In this document: positions 35,220-44,142 of the stretch, one piece after another
Layout of the letters: every line of letters starts with the position of its first letter
Numbering within the stretch: the stretch's first letter is position 1
From: an uncultured Dysosmobacter sp.
GTDB lineage: Bacteria; Bacillota; Clostridia; Oscillospirales; Oscillospiraceae
DNA length: 64,000 bases
Direction of reading: 5' to 3'
NCBI GenBank assembly: GCA_947625655.1
Contig: CANQPD010000005.1
Span: forward strand, 1 to 64,000
Made by a program: the position numbers and the translations under genes
Notes under the pieces: generated by a model
What the model was told of the DNA's origin: nothing
The model's input: the letters and a program-made list of their open reading frames with translations, nothing else
The model's database searches: none

Positions 35220-35251
35220 CCGCACCCCTTCCTAATTAGGAGGGGGTGCGG
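35220..35251 (-). terminator. Stem-loop after the pilin-like gene
   Basis: CCGCACCCC / GGGGTGCGG arms around a loop containing CTAATTAG, immediately downstream of the pilin-like stop on the minus strand and followed by TTACCTTTTAG. It may be partly read through to the VirB6 gene. Confidence 0.5.
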
Positions 35252-35261
35252 CCTTCGATTC

Positions 35262-35597
35262 TTAGATGCCGATGATGCCCCAGATGTAATTGGGGGCCAG
35301 CAGTACGAAGATAAGGCAAACAAAGAGGATTGCAGGACCAGTCCATTCGAATTGTCCCCTCGTGCGGTAATCGAAGTACGACATTCCTAGCTTCACAAAG
35401 AATGCAATGGCAAGGATCATACTCAGGGCAGGAAAAACCACATTATCCACGACAGTCTTGATTTGCGTTGCGGCATCATCCCAGGTCTGTTCCACTGCAC
35501 CGGCCACATCACCGCCAGCTGCGAAAGCGGGGACAGTGAGTAAAATCGCCATAAGGGAAATCACACAAAAGGCACATAAGTATTTTTTCAACTTCAT
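35262..35597 (-). CDS. VirB2-like pilin/DUF3852 membrane protein
   Basis: A 111-residue protein with signal peptide MKLKKYLCAFCVISLMAILL...AFA and two membrane helices (ALSMILAIAFFVKLGMSY, GPAILFVCLIFVLLAPNYIW) separated by a short basic loop, the layout of VirB2-like subunits and DUF3852 proteins. AAGGGTG precedes ATG 35597. It is positioned before the VirB6-like gene, as in other elements. Confidence 0.8.
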   Translation of the reverse strand: MKLKKYLCAFCVISLMAILLTVPAFAAGGDVAGAVEQTWDDAATQIKTVVDNVVFPALSMILAIAFFVKLGMSYFDYRTRGQFEWTGPAILFVCLIFVLLAPNYIWGIIGI

Positions 35598-35612
35598 GTT
35601 AATCACCCTTTC

Positions 35613-35702
35613 TTAAAAAATATCGAGCTGGAACCGGTGTGCCTTTCCTCCGAGCTGAAACCAGCTGAAAGGCCTTTGAACCTTTTGTTCTCCTCTGCTC
35701 AT
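35613..35702 (-). CDS. Small basic peptide ORF with strong RBS
   Basis: A 29-residue frame (begins MSRGEQKVQRPFSWFQLGGK) between the adhesin and the pilin-like gene. GAGGAGG lies 8 nt before its ATG, and the stop is 16 nt before the pilin start, with nothing else occupying the gap. It could be a real small protein or a leader ORF coupling translation to the pilin. Confidence 0.45.
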   Translation of the reverse strand: MSRGEQKVQRPFSWFQLGGKAHRFQLDIF

Positions 35703-35723
35703 AGGTAGTTCCTCCTCAAAGTG

Positions 35724-35752
35724 GGAGGGCCGCCCAATTGGGCGACCCTCCT
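35724..35752 (-). terminator. Palindromic hairpin after the adhesin gene
   Basis: GGAGGGCCGCCCAATTGGGC... is an almost perfect palindrome 20 bp past the adhesin stop. It lacks a T-run, so it may slow rather than fully stop transcription, letting the downstream T4SS genes be read at a lower level. Confidence 0.5.
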
Positions 35753-35770
35753 GGATGTAATGAAATTGGA

Positions 35771-38700
35771 TCAATATCCCGTTCTGGGAAGGGGCTCGGA
35801 AGGCTTATAAACCTTGGTTACCCAACGGCTGGTTGCCATAATCCACTGTCCGTCATAGACACCGCCCACATCTGCCTGGTTAACGAACTGGGTGCCACCA
35901 GTGAGCCAAGAGACTACATTGCAATAGACTCTCGGTGCCTCCACCTGTCGGAAATTGGAGGGCACCACGCCGAAGGACACCATAAACTGGGTCACATACT
36001 CGTTGGAAGCCAAACCAAGTGCTGCAGGCGAGGCATCCAGCGTATAGTTCTGCATGGTGCTCAGGTTGTCGTACATGGTGCGCCATGTACCGCCGCTCAG
36101 GTTGGTCTGGTAGACCACCTTGTAATTTCCAGGCACATTGTAGGTGCCGGTGATGATCTTATCCAGCCGTACCGCCTGGGTAGGCAGGGTATCCCTCCAG
36201 TAGAAGGAGGTGAGGCTGGTGGTGGAGTTGTTGCCGATGCCAGAAAAGTCATAGCGAATCTGCTGCCCAGGCATGACCTCCACATATCCGGTCTTTTTAA
36301 TGCTGACGTTGGTATAGAGGCTCTTATTTGTCATGGCCGTCTTAACGATCTGACCGGCAAATTCGATCTCCGCCTCAATGGGAGTCTTGTCCAGGCCATA
36401 GAACTCGGCTGCCTGGGCTTCCACAACTTTGTACCGGCCCAGGGGCAGCGGCTTAGAGACTGCCACGCCATTTTTGTCCGTCTTGATGGTATCCACCAGC
36501 TTGCCGGTCCGATAGTTGTAGATCTCGAAGACGGTGTTGGGAATGGGGGTTCCGGCAGGCCAGCCGTTCATCGAGTTATAATCTGCCGAAGTTTTGGTAA
36601 TCTGGATCTGTCCGGTAATGGGAGTGTTTTCCCGCTCAACCTCGGTGGTCTCTCCAGACTTCACATAGACGGTTTTCTTCTGGGTGTCCGGGACATACCC
36701 CTCATTTTCCAACTCGCGCAGGTAGTAACGGCCTGCCTCCAGATCTTCGATGTAGACATAGCCCCGGTCATCACTGGTGTACTGACCGATGGGGGTGTTG
36801 CTGCTGTCATAGAGGAGGAAGGTCACCCCGTAGATCCCTTCGCCGGTAGTGCTGTCCGTCTTATGGATCAGGATACCGGACACGGCCTTATTGGTAATCT
36901 TGAGGGGTTCTGTCTTTCCGTTCTCCACCTCAAAGTAGTAGGGGGTGCTGTCCAGCTTGAAGCCATCCGCTGCCTCGACCTCCACCGCATAATAGGCACC
37001 GTCTTCCAGGGAAACGAAGACTCGACCGTTTTTGTCCGTGGTGACGGTATCAATCAGTTCGTCATCTACCTTACGGATCTCGAATGTGGTGCCAGGAATG
37101 CGCTCGGTCTGATCAGCTTCGTTGACCTTGATAATCTCAACCCCTCCGATGGGATCGTTATAAAAAGTCAAGGTCTGCGTATCTGCCGGGTTTACCACCA
37201 CGGTCTGGGACTGAGTGGCCGGATCAATGGTGTAGCCATCAATGGTTTTCGTTTCCTTTACCACGATCGTGCCGGTCACACCACTGATTCGAATCTCACC
37301 ATTGGCATCTGTGGTATAAAGGCCCTTGCTGGACAGGTGGCCGTTGTCAGCGTCCACATAGCCACCATCGGCGTAGGTCAGCTCAAATTCCACACCAGCC
37401 AGAGGCTTTTTAGTCACGGAATCGAGCTTTCGAATGACCAGAGTGCCCTTCGCCGCATTATAGAAGCGCAAGGTCTGTACCTCACCGGCCTTAATCTCAA
37501 TGGACTTGGGAGAAGTGTCCAGCACATAGCCCTCCACTGTTTTGACCTCTCTGGCGGTCACCGTGGTGCCGGGCTCCAAATCATCAATAACAATGCGGCC
37601 ATTCTCATCGGTAATGTACTCTCCATTGCTGGAGCCAACGACCGCGCCGGAACTATCTGTGACCAAGAAAGTCACGCCCGCCAGCGGCGTTGTGGTACCC
37701 TCGATATATTTTTCGATGACCAATGTGGTACTGGGCGTGTTGGTGAAGTAGAGCGTCTGCGTATCATTGGGGTTGACCTGGACGGTCTGGGTCTTCTTTG
37801 CGGGATCAATGCTGTATCCCGGAATGGTTGCGGTTTCGGTCACTACCAGGGTGCCCACTACACCGTCAATCTGGATCTTTCCGTCCTTATCGGTAAAGTA
37901 AAGACCGTTGCTGGAGATGTAGCCGTTCTCGTCCGGCACGTACTCACCGGTAGATGTGGTCACCTTAAATGTAACTCCCTCGAGAGGTTTACCAGTAAGA
38001 GAGTCCCGCTTATCGATGATCAAACTTCCGGCCTTAGAGTTCTTGATGACCACTGTCTGTGTATCGCCGCTCTCGCCGATCACCACATTGGTGGTGGGCT
38101 GATCGATCACATACCCAGACGGAGCCTTCAGTTCAGAGATTACATAGGCACCTGGGGCCAGATTCGTGATGTGAATTTCACCATTGGAGTCCGTGGTGAA
38201 GATGCCATTCTGGGTGAGAGTGGAATCTCCAATGACACCATCTAGCCCAACTTCACAGCCTGCTGCCGTAGTCACTCGGAATTCAGCACCAGGAAGAGGT
38301 TTGTCGGTGGCGCTATCGCGTTTCTGAATAATGAGCTCGCCCTTGGGCTGGTTCTTGAAGGTAAGCGAAACAGTTCGCCCCTCCTTGATCTGGATGGTCT
38401 GGGACTGGGTGTCAATCAGGAAACCTGCCGGAGCCTTCGTTTCAGTGACGACCACGCTTTTACCGGGAGCCAAGCCCTCGATGCGGATCTCACCGTTCTC
38501 GTCCGTGCGGTAGATTCCATTATTGTCCCCGATCAAAGTGCCATCGGCATACATGTCCTTAAACTCGGCGTCCTGGAGAGTCACGCTGGGATTGACAGAA
38601 CAAACCTTGCGAATCAGCAGGTTGCCATCCGGCATATTCTTAAACCGGACGGTGACAACCGACTGTTCTCCGCTGTCGGCCAGATAGACGGTTTCCGAAG

Positions 38701-41359
38701 ACTGGATGATACTATAGCCGTCCGCAGGGTCCACTTCCTCCAGAATATAGGTGCCGGGTTTGAGGCTGGTCCAAATAGCGGTGCCGTTTTTCCCGGTCAC
38801 CTTCTGGCCAATAATCGTTCCACCGGTGCCAGATGTCCCGCCAAGGTAACGCAGCTGGAACGTGCAGCCCGGAAGGGCCTCACCAGTGACGCTGTCGTAT
38901 TTCTCGACGATGATGGCGTTAAGGGGAGTATTCTGGAAGGTAACGGTTTTCTTTTCTCCGCCATGGAGAATGATCTTCTGAGTTGTGGGCTCTACCATCT
39001 GGAACCCAGGAGCAGGCTCTACCTCAGTGATGGTGTATTCGCCGGGATACAGCCGCTTTCCCTGCTCGTGAAGTCGGATCTCGCCGTTAGAATCCGTCAG
39101 GAACTCGCCAAAATCAATGGTGGCAGGTGCGTCAGCGGCCTCACCATTGCTGGTATAGGTTACATGGAATCGCGCTGCCTCCACGGGGGCACCGGCAACG
39201 CTATCCTCCTTGTAGATGGTGAGTTCAGGGCTTTTGCTGTTCTTGAAAACAAGCTTCTTTTCGTCCCCTGCATTCAGAGAGATCGTCTGGACCCGATCTG
39301 CGTCTTTATCGGGGAGGAAGTAGGGGGCCGGTACGGACAATTCAGTGACACGGTAAGTACCAGGTGCCACACGGAGGGTAACAGTACCATCCTGGCCGGT
39401 GGTGACATCATTCTGGTAATCACCATCAATGGCTTCAATCCGGAAGACGGTGCCGGAAATGGGGGTGGTGGAGTCTGCAGCATCGACTTTGGCGATGGTG
39501 AGCTGGGGCTGCTTCAAGTTATCAAAGATCAGCTGCTTCTCATCGCCGGGACCCAGCCAGATCGTCTGGGTGGGTTCTGCAGCCACCACATAGGGGTCAG
39601 GTACGGAGATTTCAGTCACTTCATAGCTGTCTACGGGAAGGCCAGTCAAAGTGGCCGTGCCGTCTTCACCAGTAGTAACATCCGTGTGGTAGCCGTGATG
39701 AATGCCCTTTACTTCAAAGACGGCTCCGGGAACAACCTGTCCAGTCTGGCCATCTCGCTTAAGGATGGTAAGGGTAGGAAGTTCTTCATCTACTGCGGAG
39801 ACCGAAATCGTGCCGCCACCGTCCACATCTTCCTGATCCACATGGACGGTAACAGGCTCTTCGAGTCGGGCATAGGGAGCCGGGACATAGACCTCAACAA
39901 AAGCGTAGAGGCCCTCAGTGATATTGGTAACGGTAATAATTCCAGAGGCATCGGTTTTCTCTGTGGCAATGATCTGCCCATCTTTCAGGACATTGAATAC
40001 TGCGCCTTCGATGGGCTGGTCGGAGTCGTTTACCTTCAAAAGTTCGAGCTTTACTTTTGCGTCGTTCTCGAACACAAGGTCAACATCGCTCTTGCCGTCC
40101 CAATAGAACTCCTGCCGGACCTTATCAGGATCTTTGCTGATGGTGTACCCGTTCGGAGGGGTGACTTCAGTGGCTACATAAGAGCCGATGGGCATCGTAT
40201 CCCAGGGTACATCCTGCAGATATCCTCCGACACCAGTGGTGTAGGTGCCGGTAAAGCTGTTATCGACACCCTCGATCTTAATCACAGCACCAGCCAGCCC
40301 CTTGCTGGGATCGTCGGAATCCACTTTGCGGATGCTGCCCTCACTGGTGATGACAGGAGTATCAGTAAAGGTAACTGTGACGGTGGTACCGCTCTCGTTG
40401 GGGAGAACAACATACTGAGGTCCTGCGTTATCAATTTCGTACCCCTCCGGAGGGGCCATTTCAGTTACGGAATAAGTGCCTGCATCCAAAGACGACAGCG
40501 TATAGGTTCCATCGCTCCCGGTGACAAACTCCTTGGAATAGGTGCCATTGGCGGACTGGATGAGGAACCGAGCACCGGAAAGGCCCTTGCTGGGGTTGGT
40601 AGAGTCTACCTTCTTTACGGTAAGCTCGTACTGCTCGCGGGTGATGGTGAGTTCGCCAACGAATACAGCCTGAACATCATTGGCGGGGTGGTAATTGGAG
40701 CCGGGACCAGCATATTTGTATTCATATACTGCGCAATCACCCCAAACACCCTCTGCACCGAGGTCGAGAGTGTACTGGGCCCTGTCGCGGAAAGACCAGC
40801 CATCCAGTTCCTCATCAATGCTGGTGTAGTTGGTGTGTTTGAGGTTGTTGAAAACATACATCAATTCTTCCGCGCAGGCGACCACAGGATCAGAGAGCAG
40901 ACCGGCCTTATACCGCCAAACTACTGCCTGCACCCATGCATTCATAGTCCAGGTATAGTCGGAGCCCCATACTTCATCCAGGCCCAGTGCTTGTGCCCGG
41001 TCAGTGAAAATACCTTTGGTATGACAATAGAAATATGCCATCATAATTTTCACTGTGGAGTCGTTGATTTCTTTGGGGCTGTTCCACTCATGACCTTCCA
41101 AAGACCAGCCCATGCCTTTGCCTTTTTCGGAGCAAAAGCCCATGACGCTGTCGCCGTTGAAATCAAACTGCATCTGGTGCATATAGCAAATCCCTAATGC
41201 GGGAGAGTCATAGTGGACCCCGTTGTAGGTGCAGTCCTCCAACTTAATGGTGTTGGGGCTGGCAGCCAGCGCACTGGCAGGGAACAGGCCCACAATACAC
41301 AGAACAGCGAGCAGCAAGGACATCATGCGAATATATACGGAATGCGTTTTCATCTTCAT
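35771..41359 (-). CDS. Giant Cna-B (SpaA-like) adhesin with thioester-type N-terminus
   Basis: An 1862-residue secreted protein. Signal peptide MMSLLLAVLCIVGLFPASALA, then an N-terminal domain with GFCSEKGKGMG and AWVQAVVWRY that matches the thioester adhesion domain layout (Cys plus Q-A-x-W motif, T replaced by V). About 15 Cna-B/SpaA repeats follow, each starting with a form of LVIEKxDSxTGKPLxGVxF and ending in an E-T/E-V segment, consistent with isopeptide bonds. A non-repeated C-terminal domain precedes LPRTGY. The protein ends there with no hydrophobic anchor. GAGGAAAGG precedes the ATG. It probably mediates cell contact in mating. Confidence 0.88.
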   Translation of the reverse strand: MKMKTHSVYIRMMSLLLAVLCIVGLFPASALAASPNTIKLEDCTYNGVHYDSPALGICYMHQMQFDFNGDSVMGFCSEKGKGMGWSLEGHEWNSPKEINDSTVKIMMAYFYCHTKGIFTDRAQALGLDEVWGSDYTWTMNAWVQAVVWRYKAGLLSDPVVACAEELMYVFNNLKHTNYTSIDEELDGWSFRDRAQYTLDLGAEGVWGDCAVYEYKYAGPGSNYHPANDVQAVFVGELTITREQYELTVKKVDSTNPSKGLSGARFLIQSANGTYSKEFVTGSDGTYTLSSLDAGTYSVTEMAPPEGYEIDNAGPQYVVLPNESGTTVTVTFTDTPVITSEGSIRKVDSDDPSKGLAGAVIKIEGVDNSFTGTYTTGVGGYLQDVPWDTMPIGSYVATEVTPPNGYTISKDPDKVRQEFYWDGKSDVDLVFENDAKVKLELLKVNDSDQPIEGAVFNVLKDGQIIATEKTDASGIITVTNITEGLYAFVEVYVPAPYARLEEPVTVHVDQEDVDGGGTISVSAVDEELPTLTILKRDGQTGQVVPGAVFEVKGIHHGYHTDVTTGEDGTATLTGLPVDSYEVTEISVPDPYVVAAEPTQTIWLGPGDEKQLIFDNLKQPQLTIAKVDAADSTTPISGTVFRIEAIDGDYQNDVTTGQDGTVTLRVAPGTYRVTELSVPAPYFLPDKDADRVQTISLNAGDEKKLVFKNSKSPELTIYKEDSVAGAPVEAARFHVTYTSNGEAADAPATIDFGEFLTDSNGEIRLHEQGKRLYPGEYTITEVEPAPGFQMVEPTTQKIILHGGEKKTVTFQNTPLNAIIVEKYDSVTGEALPGCTFQLRYLGGTSGTGGTIIGQKVTGKNGTAIWTSLKPGTYILEEVDPADGYSIIQSSETVYLADSGEQSVVTVRFKNMPDGNLLIRKVCSVNPSVTLQDAEFKDMYADGTLIGDNNGIYRTDENGEIRIEGLAPGKSVVVTETKAPAGFLIDTQSQTIQIKEGRTVSLTFKNQPKGELIIQKRDSATDKPLPGAEFRVTTAAGCEVGLDGVIGDSTLTQNGIFTTDSNGEIHITNLAPGAYVISELKAPSGYVIDQPTTNVVIGESGDTQTVVIKNSKAGSLIIDKRDSLTGKPLEGVTFKVTTSTGEYVPDENGYISSNGLYFTDKDGKIQIDGVVGTLVVTETATIPGYSIDPAKKTQTVQVNPNDTQTLYFTNTPSTTLVIEKYIEGTTTPLAGVTFLVTDSSGAVVGSSNGEYITDENGRIVIDDLEPGTTVTAREVKTVEGYVLDTSPKSIEIKAGEVQTLRFYNAAKGTLVIRKLDSVTKKPLAGVEFELTYADGGYVDADNGHLSSKGLYTTDANGEIRISGVTGTIVVKETKTIDGYTIDPATQSQTVVVNPADTQTLTFYNDPIGGVEIIKVNEADQTERIPGTTFEIRKVDDELIDTVTTDKNGRVFVSLEDGAYYAVEVEAADGFKLDSTPYYFEVENGKTEPLKITNKAVSGILIHKTDSTTGEGIYGVTFLLYDSSNTPIGQYTSDDRGYVYIEDLEAGRYYLRELENEGYVPDTQKKTVYVKSGETTEVERENTPITGQIQITKTSADYNSMNGWPAGTPIPNTVFEIYNYRTGKLVDTIKTDKNGVAVSKPLPLGRYKVVEAQAAEFYGLDKTPIEAEIEFAGQIVKTAMTNKSLYTNVSIKKTGYVEVMPGQQIRYDFSGIGNNSTTSLTSFYWRDTLPTQAVRLDKIITGTYNVPGNYKVVYQTNLSGGTWRTMYDNLSTMQNYTLDASPAALGLASNEYVTQFMVSFGVVPSNFRQVEAPRVYCNVVSWLTGGTQFVNQADVGGVYDGQWIMATSRWVTKVYKPSEPLPRTGY

Positions 41360-41385
41360 TTTTTGTCCTTTCCTCGAAAAAAGAA

Positions 41386-41448
41386 AGGGCCGCAGGGATG
41401 GAGCATTCCAGTCAAAACAGGCTGTCGGGTCCTGTATCCCTACGGCCT
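41386..41448 (-). promoter_or_regulatory. Long leader stem-loop before the adhesin gene
   Basis: In the minus-strand leader, AGGCCGTAGGGAT pairs with ATCCCTGCGGCCCT (one mismatch) around an inner ACAGG/CCTGT hairpin. It is followed by CTTTCTTTTTTCG and then the adhesin RBS. This is an intrinsic-terminator shape within a 5' leader, so attenuation of the very long adhesin mRNA is likely. Confidence 0.55.
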
Positions 41449-41568
41449 GTTGCTTCTCTCGATATTATTTTTTGCGGTTATTCTTCTTGAACTTGGAAAA
41501 TAGGCAGATATGCTATTGCATTACATCATTTCACTCACCTTCTTTCTTGTATAGGCACAAAAAAACGA

Positions 41569-41588
41569 CCCCTCCAGTTTTGGAGGGG
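41569..41588 (-). terminator. Terminator of the CAP-protein gene
   Basis: CCCCTCCA / TGGAGGGG with a 4-nt loop, followed on the minus strand by TCGTTTTTTTG. It lies 17 bp past the CAP gene stop. Confidence 0.8.
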
Positions 41589-41605
41589 CCACACTCTACA
41601 TGGAT

Positions 41606-42295
41606 TTATCCGTAGGGATTATTGGTATTAGGCTTTCCGAGAAACAGATAGCAGTACGTAACGCCATTGTCCTTGGTTACACCTACACCAAGACTTGTTG
41701 CGTCTGGATCCGTCATGGTTTGGAAGTGACCAGGAGACTTTTCCCAGTTATCCACTGCGCGCTGTGCAATATCTGCTATTGCCGCACCAGTGAATACGGT
41801 GAGATTTGAGCCGAAGCCATAGGGATATCCAGATGCCGCCACCGCTTCACACTCTTCTTTCGTGTGATGCCAGGTAAACTTTTGATCGCTGCAGTTCTGC
41901 GCTGCTGCCATCAGGCGCTGATCGATAGTCAGTTCCTGGAGACCATTCTCGCGTCGTACCTCGTTCACGAGGACGGCGATCTCTTCTCTCACCTCCTCAA
42001 GCGTGGAGGATGCTTCCGGTGCTTTTCCAGTGTAAGGAGCATCACTGTCCATGTACACCGCTCCGTCCCAATACACATTGAACCCGACCATCTTGCCCAC
42101 ATCTGCAAGTTTGACATAGTTGTTGCCGTTTATGATATATGCTTCCATCTGAACTTTTTCCCCATCCAGGAAGAACTGGTGGGAGCTGCGAACTGCAGTG
42201 AATAGTTCTTCAGCGGCGTGTGCTGTGGGGAATGCCAGAAACGCGCCGATTACGATACCTGCCGCTACCAGGGCCAGATTCTTTTTTGCCTTCAT
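41606..42295 (-). CDS. Secreted CAP-domain protein
   Basis: A 229-residue secreted protein: signal peptide (LALVAAGIVIGAFLAFPTAHA), a short copper-amine-oxidase-N-like module (AYIINGNNYVKLADVGKMVG), then a CAP/SCP domain with VNEVRRENGLQELTIDQRLM, W-HHTKEECEAVA, NWEKSPGHFQTMTDPDATSL and GVTYCYLFLG. Two His and Glu residues of the CAP cavity are retained. The second ATG (42295) gives proper spacing to GGAGG. It probably acts at the cell surface with the adhesin and sortase; CAP proteins of Clostridia are otherwise of unclear activity. Confidence 0.85.
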   Translation of the reverse strand: MKAKKNLALVAAGIVIGAFLAFPTAHAAEELFTAVRSSHQFFLDGEKVQMEAYIINGNNYVKLADVGKMVGFNVYWDGAVYMDSDAPYTGKAPEASSTLEEVREEIAVLVNEVRRENGLQELTIDQRLMAAAQNCSDQKFTWHHTKEECEAVAASGYPYGFGSNLTVFTGAAIADIAQRAVDNWEKSPGHFQTMTDPDATSLGVGVTKDNGVTYCYLFLGKPNTNNPYG

Positions 42296-42414
42296 ATTCA
42301 TTCCTCCTTTGCATTATGTGGATCTTTGCAAGCACACAATATCCAAGAAGGAGGTAGAAGTCAAGCAGAATCTTCCGCGTGGGCAGAGAACAAATGGCGA
42401 CGCAGCAGATCAGT

Positions 42415-43215
42415 TTACACAGCAGTCGCCTGGACGCACCAGCGGTAAGCACTCTGATTCATTACGCAGGTGTACAACACGATCCGGTCCTCGCCGGTAG
42501 GCGTCATGGCGCTGCGGTCCGTTTCGCTGACCTTACTGACGGAGGTAACTTTATAGGTGCGGGTGCCCAGCTTAGTGGTCAGGGTGATCTTATCCCCGAT
42601 CTCCAGGGTATGGATCTTGCCGAAATGGTTGTTGACACCCCGATTGTGGCCAGCCAGGGCAACAGTGCCGTCCCAGATACTCGTGTCTGTGAAGTGGCCT
42701 GCTCCCTTGGCCAGTGTGCTGCTCCCGGTGCCCTGATAGATCTTCACACTGAGGCCAATGGCGGAGATTTTCAGAGTTCCCAGATAACCACCAGAATAGT
42801 AGAGATCATCGGTCACATAGGTATAACCGCCAGAGGTACTGGATCCGCCAGAACTGCCAGAGCTGGTATTGCCTGTGTCTTCGCCAGACGTAGGCGGGAA
42901 TACGATGGGCATATTGCCGCCGGAGATAGTACCAACCGCCATGCCGCCAGGGGCCAAGTTGGGGGTAAGATAGGTACCTGTTCCAAGGGCATCTGCGCTG
43001 GGGCTGCCAAAGGAAGGCGGGATCAGGGCTGCATTTTTGCTGATATCCTCATTCTTCATTGCCCCACCATCAGCCGTGTGGACTACCTCGATAGAAGTAG
43101 GATCCCCGTAATCCGGATTACCGGGGGCGTCAATGCTGTAGTCCAAGGCGCTGGCAGGCAAGGCCAATGCCGCAGACAGGCAAAGCGTCAGGCAAGTGGA
43201 AATTACTCGTTTCAT
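42415..43215 (-). CDS. Sortase
   Basis: A 266-residue secreted or N-terminally anchored sortase. Signal sequence MKRVISTCLTLCLSAALALP, a Ser/Gly linker (GNTSSGSSGGSSTSGG), then the sortase barrel with the catalytic His in VALAGHNRGVNNHFG, Cys in IVLYTCVMNQSAY and Arg in RWCV. The TLxTC-type motif is YTC. It resembles class D enzymes of Clostridia. It could process the LPRTG motif of the adhesin encoded two genes downstream. ATG 43215 with GGAGGAG; it overlaps the upstream gene by 4 nt. Confidence 0.85.
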   Translation of the reverse strand: MKRVISTCLTLCLSAALALPASALDYSIDAPGNPDYGDPTSIEVVHTADGGAMKNEDISKNAALIPPSFGSPSADALGTGTYLTPNLAPGGMAVGTISGGNMPIVFPPTSGEDTGNTSSGSSGGSSTSGGYTYVTDDLYYSGGYLGTLKISAIGLSVKIYQGTGSSTLAKGAGHFTDTSIWDGTVALAGHNRGVNNHFGKIHTLEIGDKITLTTKLGTRTYKVTSVSKVSETDRSAMTPTGEDRIVLYTCVMNQSAYRWCVQATAV

Positions 43216-44129
43216 TCGCTCTCCTCCTCCGTTGTCTCGTGGCGACGCTTCATAAATAGAGCGGCACCTGTTCCTGCACCGACTAGGGCTACGATACCGA
43301 AGGGGACTGCAATGGCCAACCAATTAAACTGGGCGGGGCCAGTGCTTTCATCCTCCGTTGGCAGAATAGGCTCCAGCGGTGTTCCTTCAAAAATAGCCAC
43401 ATAGCGCACCTTATTCAGGGCGATGCGGCTGACGGTTCCGGTATAGTCCGCAGTCACGGTATAACCTTTCACATAGGAGCTGGTCGCAGTTCCGGTATAG
43501 GTGGCGACAGCGGTGAAACGGTCGCCAACGGCATATCCATCCATGTTTGCGGTATTGTCTGTCTGCCAATTGACCGTTTGAAGCGTCAGGGTCCGGCCAT
43601 CCTCTTCGATAGTCTTGGGGATGTACTGGGTATCCTGACCAGCCAGATTGGGGTAGGAGCGTGTGGCAGAGACTTCCTTGGTGGAGCTGCCATACCCAGC
43701 AACCTCCACCCGGACTGTGGACAGGTCCAGGCTCAGAATCCCGGTCAGACCGTCATCCGTAACGAATTCCTTTTCGGCGGGCAGCAGCGCCAGCACAGAC
43801 TCCATATCCTTATTTTTGCTGGGCAAGGAGACCGTTTCAGTGTGCTGCCGACTTTCGTTTTCGGGAAGCTCCTGTTTGAGCAGATCCGTCAGGGTATAGT
43901 GGAAGCCATCCTGCTCAAAATCAGAGCGGGGAATCCCTGCGGGGTCATCCTCCGGCCCCAGATCATAGATTTTTTTCAGTTCTGTGCCGTCCTCGCTGCG
44001 GCTGATAGAAGTAGGGTAACATACCTGGGCTGCAGTAGCCGCACTCCCAAGATCCGCTGCCAGTGCTGCGGGGCAGAGCGCCATTGTCAGTGTCAGAACC
44101 AGGACGCAAAGGGTCATTACTCGTTTCAT
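43212..44129 (-). CDS. Secreted, membrane-anchored element protein
   Basis: A 305-residue protein with signal peptide (MTLCVLVLTLTMALCPAALA), a beta-rich extracellular part (YGSSTKEVSATRSYPNLAGQ, VATYTGTATSSYVKGYTVTA) and one C-terminal membrane helix (NWLAIAVPFGIVALVGAGTG) with a basic-acidic tail. There is no LPxTG motif. AGGAGGTA precedes ATG 44129. It is translationally coupled to the sortase and is likely part of the same surface assembly; specific function unknown. Confidence 0.7.
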   Translation of the reverse strand: MKRVMTLCVLVLTLTMALCPAALAADLGSAATAAQVCYPTSISRSEDGTELKKIYDLGPEDDPAGIPRSDFEQDGFHYTLTDLLKQELPENESRQHTETVSLPSKNKDMESVLALLPAEKEFVTDDGLTGILSLDLSTVRVEVAGYGSSTKEVSATRSYPNLAGQDTQYIPKTIEEDGRTLTLQTVNWQTDNTANMDGYAVGDRFTAVATYTGTATSSYVKGYTVTADYTGTVSRIALNKVRYVAIFEGTPLEPILPTEDESTGPAQFNWLAIAVPFGIVALVGAGTGAALFMKRRHETTEEESE

Positions 44130-44142
44130 GAACATTACCTCC

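Noticed and set aside
35738-38245. 835-codon open frame on the plus strand opposite the adhesin
   Set aside because: It is the mirror of the Cna-B repeat gene: no RBS, low-complexity composition, and the minus-strand frame has clear repeats and a signal peptide.
35800-40600. Periodic similarity suggesting a CRISPR or tandem DNA repeat array
   Set aside because: The period is about 250-290 bp and follows degenerate protein repeats (Cna-B); there are no short identical repeats with unique spacers.
38963-41197. 744-codon plus-strand frame opposite the adhesin
   Set aside because: Antisense shadow of the same repetitive gene, with no start signal or recognisable domain.
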